Part shown: piece after piece, positions 45,926-54,805 of the stretch | Numbering within the stretch: position 1 is the stretch's first letter | Layout of the letters: every line of letters begins with the position of its first letter | Source: SAR324 cluster bacterium | GTDB taxonomy: Bacteria > SAR324 > NAC60-12 | DNA length: 64,000 bases | Assembly: GCA_015231825.1 (NCBI GenBank) | Contig: JADGAV010000001.1 | Coordinates: 378,248-442,247 of the forward strand | Direction: 5' to 3' | Notes under the pieces: generated by a model | Database searches by the model: none | Told to the model about the DNA's origin: nothing | The model's input: the letters and a program-made list of their open reading frames with translations, nothing else | Program-made: the position numbers and the translations under genes

Positions 45926-46651
45926 CTACAGTGAGCGAGTTTTTGTTTTTTTCAGAAGCTGTCCGAAACCCTGAAGGACGTCCTGAATACCATGCTGGCG
46001 AAGGGAGTACCAATAGGTTGCGGCATTGACCGAAACAACAGGCCTCCCCAGTTTTGCTTCCAATTCATCAATCATACCAACAATCCCCAATGCTCCTCCA
46101 AGATGTAGAAAGGTGTCGACATCATCGTGGTCGATTTCCTGAAAAGCCGCAAGGATCTGTTCAACAGTAATATGGATGATTTCTTCAGATTTTTTGACTT
46201 TGAGCCAGGTGGTATAGGGAACCTCGAAACCAAGACTTTCATAATATGCTTGAGCACTTTTGGACTGGACTTCCGACATTGGAGAAAGAATCGCAATTCG
46301 TTTTGCGTTGATGCTGTGCAGTGCAGCAGGGCAGGCATCAGTTGCTGTGATGATTGGGGTCCCCTGAGCTTTTTCCTCCAATTGTCCTCGATAGATCTGC
46401 TGTCTTTCAAGGGACCAATTCTGCATTTCAATAGAGTTTCCGCAAATGATCAAATCGGGCCAGCAAAGCAAGGACCCGGGTACAGATTGGAGAACGGCTT
46501 CCGCGACTCTGCTGTGATCTGAGAGGTCAAAGCGATAGATTTGATTGCTGATCCCCGGAGGGCGCATGAGTTCATATTCAGGCTGCATGTTTGCATTTTG
46601 CAGAGGGATTAAAATACTAAATACGCCCCGAGGGCCAAAGCGGTCGCTCAT
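45926..46651 (-). CDS. Maleate isomerase / arylmalonate decarboxylase-fold protein
   Basis: About 241 residues of the Asp/Glu racemase superfamily in its maleate isomerase-AMDase branch. The N-terminal FGPRGVFSILIPLQNANMQP is the family opening. WPDLIICGNS holds one catalytic-type cysteine, and TDACPAAL with KRIAILSPMSEVQ follows. At the second catalytic site the sequence is FLHLGGALGIVG, so the usual cysteine is missing. Single-cysteine members such as AMDase decarboxylate rather than racemise, but there the other cysteine is the one kept. The substrate is unknown. The start at 46651 has GGAG 8 bases upstream. It sits in the operon 57 bp before the TPR gene. Confidence 0.78.
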   Translation of the reverse strand: MSDRFGPRGVFSILIPLQNANMQPEYELMRPPGISNQIYRFDLSDHSRVAEAVLQSVPGSLLCWPDLIICGNSIEMQNWSLERQQIYRGQLEEKAQGTPIITATDACPAALHSINAKRIAILSPMSEVQSKSAQAYYESLGFEVPYTTWLKVKKSEEIIHITVEQILAAFQEIDHDDVDTFLHLGGALGIVGMIDELEAKLGRPVVSVNAATYWYSLRQHGIQDVLQGFGQLLKKTKTRSL

Positions 46652-46756
46652 TGTTGTCTCCAAAAGTGAATGAATTCGAGGACATGTAAGAAAGTAAAAA
46701 CTTAATTGGGTGATTTGCCACTATAATAGTGCCGGAATTTTGCCAGAGTTTTGCTT

Positions 46757-47611
46757 CTATTGCGGCTTGGAAGAACGGGCGCATCGGAAGCCGATATCCT
46801 GAACAGCATAATGGGGCTTGGCATAATCTCGAGACGTAGCCTGCAAACGTTCTATTCCATCATTCCAGCCTCCTCCCCGAATCACTTTACCGATTCCGGA
46901 CCGGGGTCCTGACGGGTTTTGATAGGGAGCTATTGAATAGTATTTCGCATGGTACCAATCCTGAACCCATTCCCAAACGTTGCCCTGCAGATGGAAGATT
47001 CCCCTGGTATTTGGAGTTTTACTCTGTACCGGATGAGTTGTTTGCAAAGAGTTGAAATAAAACCAGGATTTTGATTTCATGGACTTGACAGAAATTTTGG
47101 AATTTGCAGAAGCAGAAACATGGACTGACCGTTCCCATTCCGCTTCCGTGGGAAGCCTTTTTCCGTGTGCACGGCAATAGGCATCAGCGGCAAACCAGGA
47201 GACATATACTACCGGGAAAGACTCTCCTGAAGAGGCCTGAGGAATTATTGAATCCCAGTGTCGGAGGTAGTTCCGGTCAGCCTTTCCTTGTTTTCCACGG
47301 GCATAAATGATATTCCATTCTGGATTTTTATTTACAAATGCATGAAATTCTTGGTTGCTGACTTCATGAGAATCCATGTAATATGCAGGCAGGGAAACAT
47401 CATGAATTGGAGTTTCGGGAATCGGTTTGAACAGTTTTTTTGTATAGGAATCCCCTTCTTCTTGCGGAGCAACTTTTGCTGATTCGACCTCCGTTCGCCC
47501 CATTCGGAAATCACCTGGGGGAATCAAAATCATTTTATCCGGAAAGTCACTGCCTTCGCTAGAGAGTGTCAAACAGATCCAGATAAAAGCTGTCAAAAGA
47601 TAAGGTTTCAT
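46757..47611 (-). CDS. Exported SUMF1/FGE-fold protein
   Basis: About 284 residues with a signal peptide (MKPYLLTAFIWICLTLSSEG) and a SUMF1 domain. The order is MILIPPGDFRMGRTEVES, YYMDSHEVSNQEF, PVVYVSWFAADAYC, RLPTEAEWERS, GNVWEWVQDWYHAKYYS and VIRGGGWNDGIERLQATSRD, ending in GFRCARS. The catalytic cysteines of formylglycine-generating enzyme are not in place, so a binding or structural role is more likely. It is the first gene of the minus-strand operon that goes on to the racemase-fold, TPR and barrel genes, and it diverges from the PelA-like deacetylase. Related non-catalytic FGE-fold proteins occur in exopolysaccharide loci, which fits this setting. Confidence 0.82.
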   Translation of the reverse strand: MKPYLLTAFIWICLTLSSEGSDFPDKMILIPPGDFRMGRTEVESAKVAPQEEGDSYTKKLFKPIPETPIHDVSLPAYYMDSHEVSNQEFHAFVNKNPEWNIIYARGKQGKADRNYLRHWDSIIPQASSGESFPVVYVSWFAADAYCRAHGKRLPTEAEWERSVHVSASANSKISVKSMKSKSWFYFNSLQTTHPVQSKTPNTRGIFHLQGNVWEWVQDWYHAKYYSIAPYQNPSGPRSGIGKVIRGGGWNDGIERLQATSRDYAKPHYAVQDIGFRCARSSKPQ

Positions 47612-47832
47612 GGAACACAATTGATGGTTTTGGTGACATGAGCATATCTTTAGAAATGTGCCTCGCTTTGATGGATGAGTCAAGACCTATGAGGGCGCGT
47701 GGCGTTTCTTTTGAGCAGGGTGCCTTCTCTCTGGTCCGGTTGACAGCATTGGGAAGTAAAACCTGGTATGCTTTCAAAGAAAAACATCGTACTTTGGAAA
47801 TATTTCTATTCCTATTATTGCAGCTGCTTTTT

Positions 47833-49719
47833 ATGAAAATTAAAATTGTGTGCGGAATTGGTCAGAAAAAAGTAGGGACAAAGAAGGGCACGGTGGGAGG
47901 AGTTTTAATACTTGTCAGCTTTTTACTGATGCCGTTTTCAGATCTCTCGGCCGACTCCTCAATCCCCCGCTATGTTTTGGGGATTTACGACAGTCAGCAG
48001 CAAAAGCCTCGTCTGCTTTCTGACAATGAAGGAGTTGAGGAATTTGATTCTCATGATGGAGAGGTAAATCCGATCCAGCAAAATCTGGCGGTAGTGCTCA
48101 ATCATATGGGCTATCTTGTAGAACAGCTGGATATACGCAATCATCCTCTACCGGATGCTGAAACTATGAAACGCTATGCCATGGTGATCAGCTGGTTTAG
48201 ATTCGATATAACCGTACCAAATCCGGAAAAATACGTCCCCTGGGTAGAATTGCAAGTCAAAGAGGGTCGCAAATTTCTCGTTTTGGAATATCCCGGAATC
48301 GAAGACAATCTCCGAAATTTGTTATCGCTCAAAAAAAGACTTTATCGAGCAATTGGTCTCGAATTTGGAAATAGCTTTCGCTCAAAAACCAATCGGATTC
48401 AGTTGGTGAACAAAATCTCTGAAATGGTCGAATTTGAACATTTGCTGAGACCTCCGTTTCCCTGGTATGACTTGTTTCGCCCCTTAAATGTGAACATTAA
48501 GTCATATTTAACAGTAAAGTACTGGCTCGATAAAAAAAGCGAGAGCATCATGGTGATGACCAGTCCCCAGGGAGGGATGGTTGCTCCTGGTTATTTACTT
48601 TTCAGTGAAGCAGCACCGCCTTTCAGAAAAAAATGGAAAATCAATCCTTTTCTTTTGATGAAGTCCCTTCTCAAATCCAAATTTCCAATACCCGACGTGA
48701 CCACTATCAAGGGAAAACGTATTTTCTATTCGCATATCGACGGTGACGGCTTTCGAAGTATTTCATCGGTTCAATATAAAAAGATCGCTGCTGAAGTGAT
48801 TTTAGAGAAAATCATTCAGAAATTCCCCGGGATTCCTATTGGTGTTTCAGTGGTTGTGGGTGATATTGATCCTGACTGGTGGGGAAATCCGAAATTCATT
48901 GAAATTGCCCGCGAGATTTTTTCTCAACCCAATGTGGAAGCGGCAACCCATACCTATACACATCCCTATCAATGGCAGCGCTGGAACCGCAGTTCTGCAT
49001 ACGCCCCACTGGGCGCATTTCGATATGAACGGGAAATTGATGAATCGATTGAATGGATTGAAGAGCATTTGCTTCCTTCAGATAAACAGGTTAAATTGGT
49101 CTATTGGTCCGGAGACACCACTCCTCCGGAAGAAGCACTGGTTCGCGTTGAGAATTTCGGAAAGGATCATTTGAATGGCGGCGATTCGAGGAAAGACAAT
49201 GACTATCCCTCCTACACCACTGTGGCCCCCCTGATGCGACCGGCTGGAAAAAGGTGGCAGATATTTACCAGTGCCTCCAATGAAAATCTCTACACGGCTT
49301 TGTGGACTGCAAAATTTCACGGCTTCCGCAACGTGATTCAAACTTTTGAAAACACAAACTCGCCGATTCGTCTTGCTCCCGTCAATGTCTATTACCACTT
49401 CTATATAGCGGAAAAAGTCGCATCAATGCAGTCATTGGAACAAGTTTTGGACTGGGTTCAGCAGCAGGATCTATACATGATATATCCTTCAGAATATGTA
49501 CAACTTGTTCGAGGTTTTATCTCAACAGAACTATATGAACTCGAGCCCGCTCTTTTTGAAATTAGAAACCGGGGGACACTCCAGACTTTTCGCCTGGATT
49601 TGGGCAAAGTCGATCTTGAACGCTCACAGGGAGTTCGGGCTATTCATCAGGTCAATGGAAATGAATATATCGATTTAGATCCGGAAGTGGAAAAACCTCG
49701 GATTGCGATAATGCGGTAG
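47833..49719 (+). CDS. PelA-like exported polysaccharide deacetylase
   Basis: About 628 residues. An export signal (GGVLILVSFLLMPFSDLSA) is followed by a flavodoxin/Rossmann-like domain (about 40-270; RYVLGIYDSQQQ, YAMVISWFRFDI) and then a deacetylase core. The core has FYSHIDGDGFRS (about 297; metal and catalytic Asp) and an HxxxH metal motif in ATHTYTHPYQ (about 371). These match the CE18-type deacetylase of PelA, which acts on the Pel polymer in the periplasm. The PelA glycoside-hydrolase domain is missing. The frame is open from 47638, but the ATG at 47833 begins the signal sequence. It diverges from the operon with the PelB-like TPR and barrel genes, which supports a joint export role. 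Confidence 0.75.
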   Translation: MKIKIVCGIGQKKVGTKKGTVGGVLILVSFLLMPFSDLSADSSIPRYVLGIYDSQQQKPRLLSDNEGVEEFDSHDGEVNPIQQNLAVVLNHMGYLVEQLDIRNHPLPDAETMKRYAMVISWFRFDITVPNPEKYVPWVELQVKEGRKFLVLEYPGIEDNLRNLLSLKKRLYRAIGLEFGNSFRSKTNRIQLVNKISEMVEFEHLLRPPFPWYDLFRPLNVNIKSYLTVKYWLDKKSESIMVMTSPQGGMVAPGYLLFSEAAPPFRKKWKINPFLLMKSLLKSKFPIPDVTTIKGKRIFYSHIDGDGFRSISSVQYKKIAAEVILEKIIQKFPGIPIGVSVVVGDIDPDWWGNPKFIEIAREIFSQPNVEAATHTYTHPYQWQRWNRSSAYAPLGAFRYEREIDESIEWIEEHLLPSDKQVKLVYWSGDTTPPEEALVRVENFGKDHLNGGDSRKDNDYPSYTTVAPLMRPAGKRWQIFTSASNENLYTALWTAKFHGFRNVIQTFENTNSPIRLAPVNVYYHFYIAEKVASMQSLEQVLDWVQQQDLYMIYPSEYVQLVRGFISTELYELEPALFEIRNRGTLQTFRLDLGKVDLERSQGVRAIHQVNGNEYIDLDPEVEKPRIAIMR

Positions 49720-50168
49720 AAGGAGAAACCCCGTACTTTCAGTACATGGCTTGGGTGTTTAAAACTGGAGAAAAAAGTCTTCCACAAATTGTTAGAATAA
49801 GTATATTTAAATTCTATATTTAACAGATTATCTTTTTTTATTCATAGTTACAGCCCTTGAGATTTTTCCGCTAAACGAAGGAATGAGCACTCATTTAACT
49901 CTGTTCCATTCCAGCTTTTCCAGTGTTTTTTCAATGCCAGAATGTTCTAATTGCTGCACGATCTCTTTACGGAATCGTCTTTCTATAAAGAGCGAGGTGA
50001 AACACGGTTTTGGAAAATTGTATTCCGGCGATGGTGATTGTGCAATGCGCTTTGCCTGAATTGCTTAAAACAGACAGGCGATTCATCGTTAATAAGATGG
50101 AGGAAATCTTTTGAGTCCTTTCGCGACGAATTTTTGAAGAAATACAAAAACTTAATGTTAGAAAAAGA
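49720..50168. other. Intergenic region with a gene remnant
   Basis: About 450 bp before the gamma-glutamyltransferase gene. It contains the minus-strand remnant at 49891-50064, and no terminator or promoter stands out. Confidence 0.4.
49891..50064 (-). pseudogene. Possible 3' remnant of a frameshifted gene
   Basis: A minus-strand frame without a start codon reads EYNFPKPCFTSLFIERRFRK, then EIVQQLEHSGIEKTLEKLEW, and ends in a stop. It has the look of a real C-terminus. Just upstream another frame reads SKDFLHLINDESPVCFKQF up to about 50055, so a one-base frameshift near there would join them. The family is unknown and sequencing error is possible. Confidence 0.35.
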
Positions 50169-51686
50169 ATGGGTAAAACAAAAGGGTTGATAGCCACTGG
50201 ACATCCAGCTACGGCTGAAGCAGCGGCGATTGCACTGCGGGCTGGAGGCAATGCATTTGACGCCGCCATCTCCGCTTTTATGGCCAGTTTTATTGCAGAA
50301 CCCGGTATGAGTTCCGTCGGTGGTGGTGCCTTCCTGGCAGCATGCAAAAATGACGGGACTGCGCTCATCTATGATTTTTTTGTGCAGACTCCGCAGCACA
50401 AACGTCCTATTGAAGAAATCGAATTCCTTCCTGTTGAACTGGACTTCGGAACGGCCAAAGAGACCTTTCATGTAGGGATGGGTTCTGTTGGAGTTCCAGG
50501 CAGTGTGGCTGGAATATTCAAAATGCATTCGGATCTCGCCAGTCTCCCGATGGGAATCCTTGCTGAACCTGCGATCGAACTTGCTCGCAAGGGGGTTGTG
50601 GTTGACCATTCTCAAGATCACGATTTTCATTTGCTTGAACCAATACTTGCATTGAGCAAATCTTCTCCTGTCTTTTGGCGGAATGGCCAGCTTCTTGGTG
50701 AAGGTGACATGATGTATATGCCGGAGTTGGCAGAGTGTCTCGAAATGCTGATCCGTGAAGGAGCTGATGCTTTCTATCAAGGAGAAGTCGGAAAACACCT
50801 TTTAGCGATCAATAAAGAAAAGGGAGGTCATCTCACCCAAAAGGATTTGTCGGAATATCGAGTCTCTATTCACAAACCGCTGGAATTTTTTTTTCGTGAT
50901 CGTCGGATAGTGACCAATCCGCTTCCCAGTCTCGGCGGCAGTCTGATTGCAATCGCCTTGAAGCTGCTGGAAACTAAAGGATCTGTGAATTATGCTCCCT
51001 CAGGCAGAGAACACGTAGAACGATTGATGGAAGTTTGTTCCGTTCTCGATACGATTCCTCGAACGCCCGGCGGCCTGGCCAAGGAGCTGGCCAGATGGTT
51101 TCCCGATTCAGATTCCCCTGTGAAGACGCACAGCACCAAAATTGGAGGAACGAGCCACATCAGCATCATGGACGGAGATGGTAATGCAGCGGCGATTTCC
51201 ACATCCAATGGCGAAGGATGCGGTCATTTTATTCCAAATACAGGGATTTTCCTCAACAATATGCTGGGGGAATCCGCGTTGCTGCCCGGGGGAATTCATT
51301 CCTGGGAAGAAAATGTCCGCCTCGGGTCTATGATGTCTCCGACTGTGGTATTTGATCACAAAGGACGAACGGAAATGGTTCTGGGAAGCGGAGGGGCAGG
51401 ACGGATTCCATCAATGATTGCCCAGGTGATTCATTATGTGGTCGATCATGGACTTGAGATTACTGAAGCAGTCAGTGCTCCCCGTCTTCACTGGATAGAT
51501 GGTGTATGTAATCTGGAGCCTGGATTGTGCAAAGAAGTCCGGGCTCCCCGCTCTTTGATTAAAATGCTGCCCTGGGAAAAACAATCCCTTTATTTTGGCG
51601 GAGTTCATGCGATACTTCGTCGAGGAGAAACAATGGATGGGGAAGGCGACCGGCGTCGCGGGGGGGTTATCCTTCGTGTCGATTGA
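50169..51686 (+). CDS. Gamma-glutamyltransferase family protein, no signal peptide
   Basis: A 505-residue Ntn-hydrolase of the GGT family. The N-terminal GLIATGHPATAEAAAIALRA, SSVGGGAFLA and VGVPGSVAG belong to the large subunit. The autocleavage threonine lies in IGGTSHISIMD (about 328), followed by AISTSNGEGCG, MMSPTVVF and the glycine-rich GSGGAGRIPS of the small subunit. The family transfers gamma-glutamyl groups from glutathione or acts as a cephalosporin acylase or related amidase. Classical GGTs are exported, but no signal peptide is present here, so this one is probably cytosolic, perhaps acting on glutathione conjugates. The start at 50169 has only a weak upstream GAAAAAGA. Confidence 0.88.
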   Translation: MGKTKGLIATGHPATAEAAAIALRAGGNAFDAAISAFMASFIAEPGMSSVGGGAFLAACKNDGTALIYDFFVQTPQHKRPIEEIEFLPVELDFGTAKETFHVGMGSVGVPGSVAGIFKMHSDLASLPMGILAEPAIELARKGVVVDHSQDHDFHLLEPILALSKSSPVFWRNGQLLGEGDMMYMPELAECLEMLIREGADAFYQGEVGKHLLAINKEKGGHLTQKDLSEYRVSIHKPLEFFFRDRRIVTNPLPSLGGSLIAIALKLLETKGSVNYAPSGREHVERLMEVCSVLDTIPRTPGGLAKELARWFPDSDSPVKTHSTKIGGTSHISIMDGDGNAAAISTSNGEGCGHFIPNTGIFLNNMLGESALLPGGIHSWEENVRLGSMMSPTVVFDHKGRTEMVLGSGGAGRIPSMIAQVIHYVVDHGLEITEAVSAPRLHWIDGVCNLEPGLCKEVRAPRSLIKMLPWEKQSLYFGGVHAILRRGETMDGEGDRRRGGVILRVD

Positions 51687-51742
51687 AATTCACTCCCTGA
51701 GCTTTTGCCGATACCCATTTCTGCATCTCGTGAGAATTCTTC

Positions 51743-51772
51743 TTGACAAATGTAATCCTGACAATGGATAAT
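51743..51772 (+). promoter_or_regulatory. Possible sigma-70 promoter
   Basis: TTGACA (51743-51748) and GATAAT (51767-51772) are 18 bases apart. It lies about 380 bp upstream of the first MFS gene, so its link to that gene is uncertain. Confidence 0.3.
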
Positions 51773-51852
51773 GCCAAGTTATCGAAAAATCAGTTTTTTA
51801 TGTTTGCATGAATCTAATGTTTTGAATCTTCTGTCACCTCATTGAATAAGAA

Positions 51853-52101
51853 TCAATAAATACCTACAGCGGAAAATCCGCTTTTGATGAAGTCCCTGGC
51901 TAAGTCTTGCTCCCTCTTATATTCTCCTCCAGGTACCCAGACCTTGTTAGTCTGAATAAATCGATTAAGATTTAACAAGATAAGATTCACTGGGAAAAAT
52001 AGACAGAACAACGAGCTCCATGCTTTAAAAAATATTCTTCGGTCCGGTAGAATTTTATCGTTGATTTCGAAACATTTCACGGCTCTCGGCTGGATAACCA
52101 C
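51853..52101 (-). CDS. Doubtful small ORF (82 aa)
   Basis: An 82-codon minus-strand ORF with one hydrophobic stretch (AWSSLFCLFFPVNLILLNLN) and a polar C-terminus ending in FIKSGFSAVGIY. It fills an otherwise empty gap, but it has no recognised family and no clear ribosome binding site. Confidence 0.25.
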   Translation of the reverse strand: MVIQPRAVKCFEINDKILPDRRIFFKAWSSLFCLFFPVNLILLNLNRFIQTNKVWVPGGEYKREQDLARDFIKSGFSAVGIY

Positions 52102-52152
52102 CAGTCAATTGTAAGCAATTCCAATTACTCATAACTTCAATAAACAACGAAA

Positions 52153-53472
52153 ATGTTTCATTTCCTCGGGCACCATTTAAACCAACGGTTTCGTCCTCAG
52201 GGAAAAATTTTTTACGGTTGGTGGATTGTCGCTTCTGCCTTCGGCATTCAATGGTTGGGGGGGGTGCTTTGGGTACAATCCTACGGTGCCTACACGGTAC
52301 TGCTGCATCAAGATTTCGGTTGGAGCATGACGATTCTTTCAGGTGCTTTTGCCTTAACCCGTGTTGAATCAGGTATTCTTGGTCCTCTTCAGGGTTGGAT
52401 GGTGGATCGCTTTGGACCGAGGATTATACTGACTATCGGACTTGCATTCTTTGGTCTGGGCTTCATCATGTTCAGCCAGATCGATTCAATTCTGACGTTT
52501 TACATTTCCTTCTTCATGATCGCTTTGGGTGCCAGTCTGGGCGGTTTTTTTACGCTGATGGTAGCTATTGTCAACTGGTTTGACCGCTACCGTGCTTCTG
52601 CAATCTCATTTGCACAGATGGGATTCTCCGTCGGTGGACTCAGTGTCCCCTTGCTGGTATTCGGTCTTGAACGATACGGATGGCGGACAATGGCGATTTT
52701 TTCCGGAATCATAATTTTGCTGCTCGGAATTCCCCTCGCACAAATGATTCATCATCGTCCATCACATATTGGTGAGAATCCAGATGGATTGGACCCTGAC
52801 AAAGAGGAAAACAAAGAAGGCAGGGATAAAAAGAACGGGCAGACTGTGCAACTCTCCTGGAAGCAGGCACTGAAAACTCATTCGTTTTGGCTCATCTCTG
52901 CGGGGCATGGTTTGGCATTGCTCACTGTTGGCGCAATCCTTGTCCATTGCATCCCGCATCTGACAAAAGGCCTCGGCTATTCGCTCACTATCGCCGGTGT
53001 TATATTTGGAACGATGACGGGTTTTCAATTTTTAGGCCAATTTGTCGGTGGTATACTGGGTGATCGTTTCAATAAGCGCTATATCTGTATGGCATGCATG
53101 GTTTCCCATGCCTTCGGCCTGACGGTTTTGGCATTTGCAAACAATCTGTTTATGGTCGGTCTGTTTGTCGTGTTTCACGGAATGGCATGGGGAGTCAGGG
53201 GGCCTCTGATGGTTGCAATCCGTGCAGAATATTTTGGACCGGCATCTTTTGGAAAAATCATTGGGATCTCTTCTCTTGTAGTAATGTTGGGGATGATGGG
53301 AGGACCTATACTTTCGGGTTATTTCGTCGATAAGTTCGGAAATTACGAAATCGCATTCAGCATCATCGCCTGTGCCGCCCTGCTCGGCTGCCTTTGTTTT
53401 TTCGCGGCCACGCCTCCAAAAAAAGAATCAGCTCCAGCACCTTCGTTAACGACAGAACCTCAGGGAATTTGA
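52153..53472 (+). CDS. MFS transporter (first of a tandem pair)
   Basis: A 439-residue major facilitator with twelve predicted helices and a central hydrophilic loop (DPDKEENKEGRDKKNG). FYGWWIVASAFGIQWLGG in helix 1 and GWMVDRFGPRIIL (the MFS loop 2-3 motif) place it near the monocarboxylate/oxalate-formate type of MFS proteins. GGILGDRFNKRYI repeats the motif in the second half. The substrate is probably an organic acid, which is inferred. Its stop codon overlaps the start of the next MFS gene (TGATG), so the two are translationally coupled. Confidence 0.9.
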   Translation: MFHFLGHHLNQRFRPQGKIFYGWWIVASAFGIQWLGGVLWVQSYGAYTVLLHQDFGWSMTILSGAFALTRVESGILGPLQGWMVDRFGPRIILTIGLAFFGLGFIMFSQIDSILTFYISFFMIALGASLGGFFTLMVAIVNWFDRYRASAISFAQMGFSVGGLSVPLLVFGLERYGWRTMAIFSGIIILLLGIPLAQMIHHRPSHIGENPDGLDPDKEENKEGRDKKNGQTVQLSWKQALKTHSFWLISAGHGLALLTVGAILVHCIPHLTKGLGYSLTIAGVIFGTMTGFQFLGQFVGGILGDRFNKRYICMACMVSHAFGLTVLAFANNLFMVGLFVVFHGMAWGVRGPLMVAIRAEYFGPASFGKIIGISSLVVMLGMMGGPILSGYFVDKFGNYEIAFSIIACAALLGCLCFFAATPPKKESAPAPSLTTEPQGI

Positions 53473-54716
53473 TGCTGCTTGCTTCATACCTCCGTTTTGT
53501 TAATGCCCATCGCAGGTTTGTAACTTTTGGTTTTCTGACTGCCCTCACCTCCAGTTTTGGACAGACCTATTTCATCGGGATTTTTGGACCAGGCATACAG
53601 GTAGAATTCGACTTGAGTCATACCACCTGGGGAACGATCTACATGGTCGGAACGCTTGCAAGTGCCGCGCTGCTGCCCTGGACAGGAAAACAGATCGATC
53701 GTTTGGATTTGAGACACTATACGGTTATGGTCTGTCTTTTGATGATCTGCGCATGCATATCCATGGCATTTGCTAACGGGATCTTCATGTTGACAATTGC
53801 AATTTTTCTATTGAGACAGTCAGGGCAGGGGCTGCTGAGTCATATTGCAATCACCAGTATGGCCCGCTATTTTGATGCCAGTCGAGGTCGTGCAATTGCT
53901 TTGGTTTCCCTTGGTTTTTCAGCAGGTGAGGCCACGCTTCCTTTTTTGGCAGTTCTGTCGATATCTTTCATAGGTTGGCGTTGGTCTTATGGAGGAATTG
54001 CAATCTTCCTGTTTGTTGTCCTCATCCCGGTTGCACTGTGGCTGCTCAAAGGTCAGACGGAACGGCACCATCAACATTTGGAAGAGCAGGCAAATGCTGC
54101 TGCAAAGGAAAATTCCATTAGCCGAACCCGTTCTGAAGTTTTGCACGATCCCCGTTTCTACCTTTTACTTCCAGGTGTGGTCGCACCCGCCCTTGTTTTG
54201 ACCGGGCTGTTTTTTCACAATTTGAATTTGGCTGATGCCAAAGGATGGAGTCACTCGTGGATTACGGGCAGCTACGTGGTTTTTGCCTTGGCGAGCGTCT
54301 CTCTTTCTCTCCTTTCAGGAATGCTTGTTGATCGATTCGGAGCTTTTCGACTCGTTCCGTTTATGTTGATTCCGTTGACATTAGGATTGCTTGTTGTTGC
54401 AAGTTTTGACAACCGATGGATTGCTTGGGTTTATTTGACCCTGATTGGATTTTCTATCGGGATTGCCCACACTGCCGTCTCGGCTTTATGGGCGGAAATT
54501 TATGGAATTGATCATTTGGGAGCAATAAAGAGTCTGGTTTCTGCCTTTGGAGTGTTCGCTTCTGCGTTGGGTCCTGTTATCATGGGTGCTTTGATGGACT
54601 GGGGAATGTCCATCGAATCCACAGTGCTTGGGATGGCAGTCTACACATTCTGCGGAACGGTTTTGATGATGGTCGCAATTGCTGACCGCTCTATATTGAA
54701 TCCCAGAGTTCCATAA
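53472..54716 (+). CDS. MFS transporter (second of a tandem pair)
   Basis: A 414-residue major facilitator with twelve predicted helices. FGPGIQVEFDLSHTTWGTIY (helix 1 to 2) and WTGKQIDRLDLR (loop 2-3) in the first half, and GMLVDRFGAFRLVPFML in the second, are MFS landmarks. AGEATLPFLAV resembles helix 5. It is more distant from its neighbour than a recent duplicate would be. The ATG at 53472 shares bases with the preceding stop (TGATG), with AGGGA upstream. The two may form a heteromeric or paired system, or simply share regulation. Confidence 0.88.
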   Translation: MLLASYLRFVNAHRRFVTFGFLTALTSSFGQTYFIGIFGPGIQVEFDLSHTTWGTIYMVGTLASAALLPWTGKQIDRLDLRHYTVMVCLLMICACISMAFANGIFMLTIAIFLLRQSGQGLLSHIAITSMARYFDASRGRAIALVSLGFSAGEATLPFLAVLSISFIGWRWSYGGIAIFLFVVLIPVALWLLKGQTERHHQHLEEQANAAAKENSISRTRSEVLHDPRFYLLLPGVVAPALVLTGLFFHNLNLADAKGWSHSWITGSYVVFALASVSLSLLSGMLVDRFGAFRLVPFMLIPLTLGLLVVASFDNRWIAWVYLTLIGFSIGIAHTAVSALWAEIYGIDHLGAIKSLVSAFGVFASALGPVIMGALMDWGMSIESTVLGMAVYTFCGTVLMMVAIADRSILNPRVP

Positions 54717-54805
54717 TACAACATCCAATTCAAAGCCTTGTTTATAAAATCCTGATCAAAAGGGGGACCCTGGGAGTTATAAGCTTGCTGCCTTTCAATT
54801 ATTAC

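Larger units (their letters stand above)
51687..52152. other. Intergenic region upstream of the MFS pair
   Basis: About 465 bp. It has one promoter-like element (51743-51772) and a weak minus-strand ORF at 51853-52101. Otherwise nothing is recognised. Confidence 0.4.

Noticed and set aside
49983-50798. 271-codon minus-strand ORF over the start of the gamma-glutamyltransferase gene
   Set aside because: Most of it is antisense to conserved GGT sequence. Only the portion outside the ggt gene was kept as a possible remnant.
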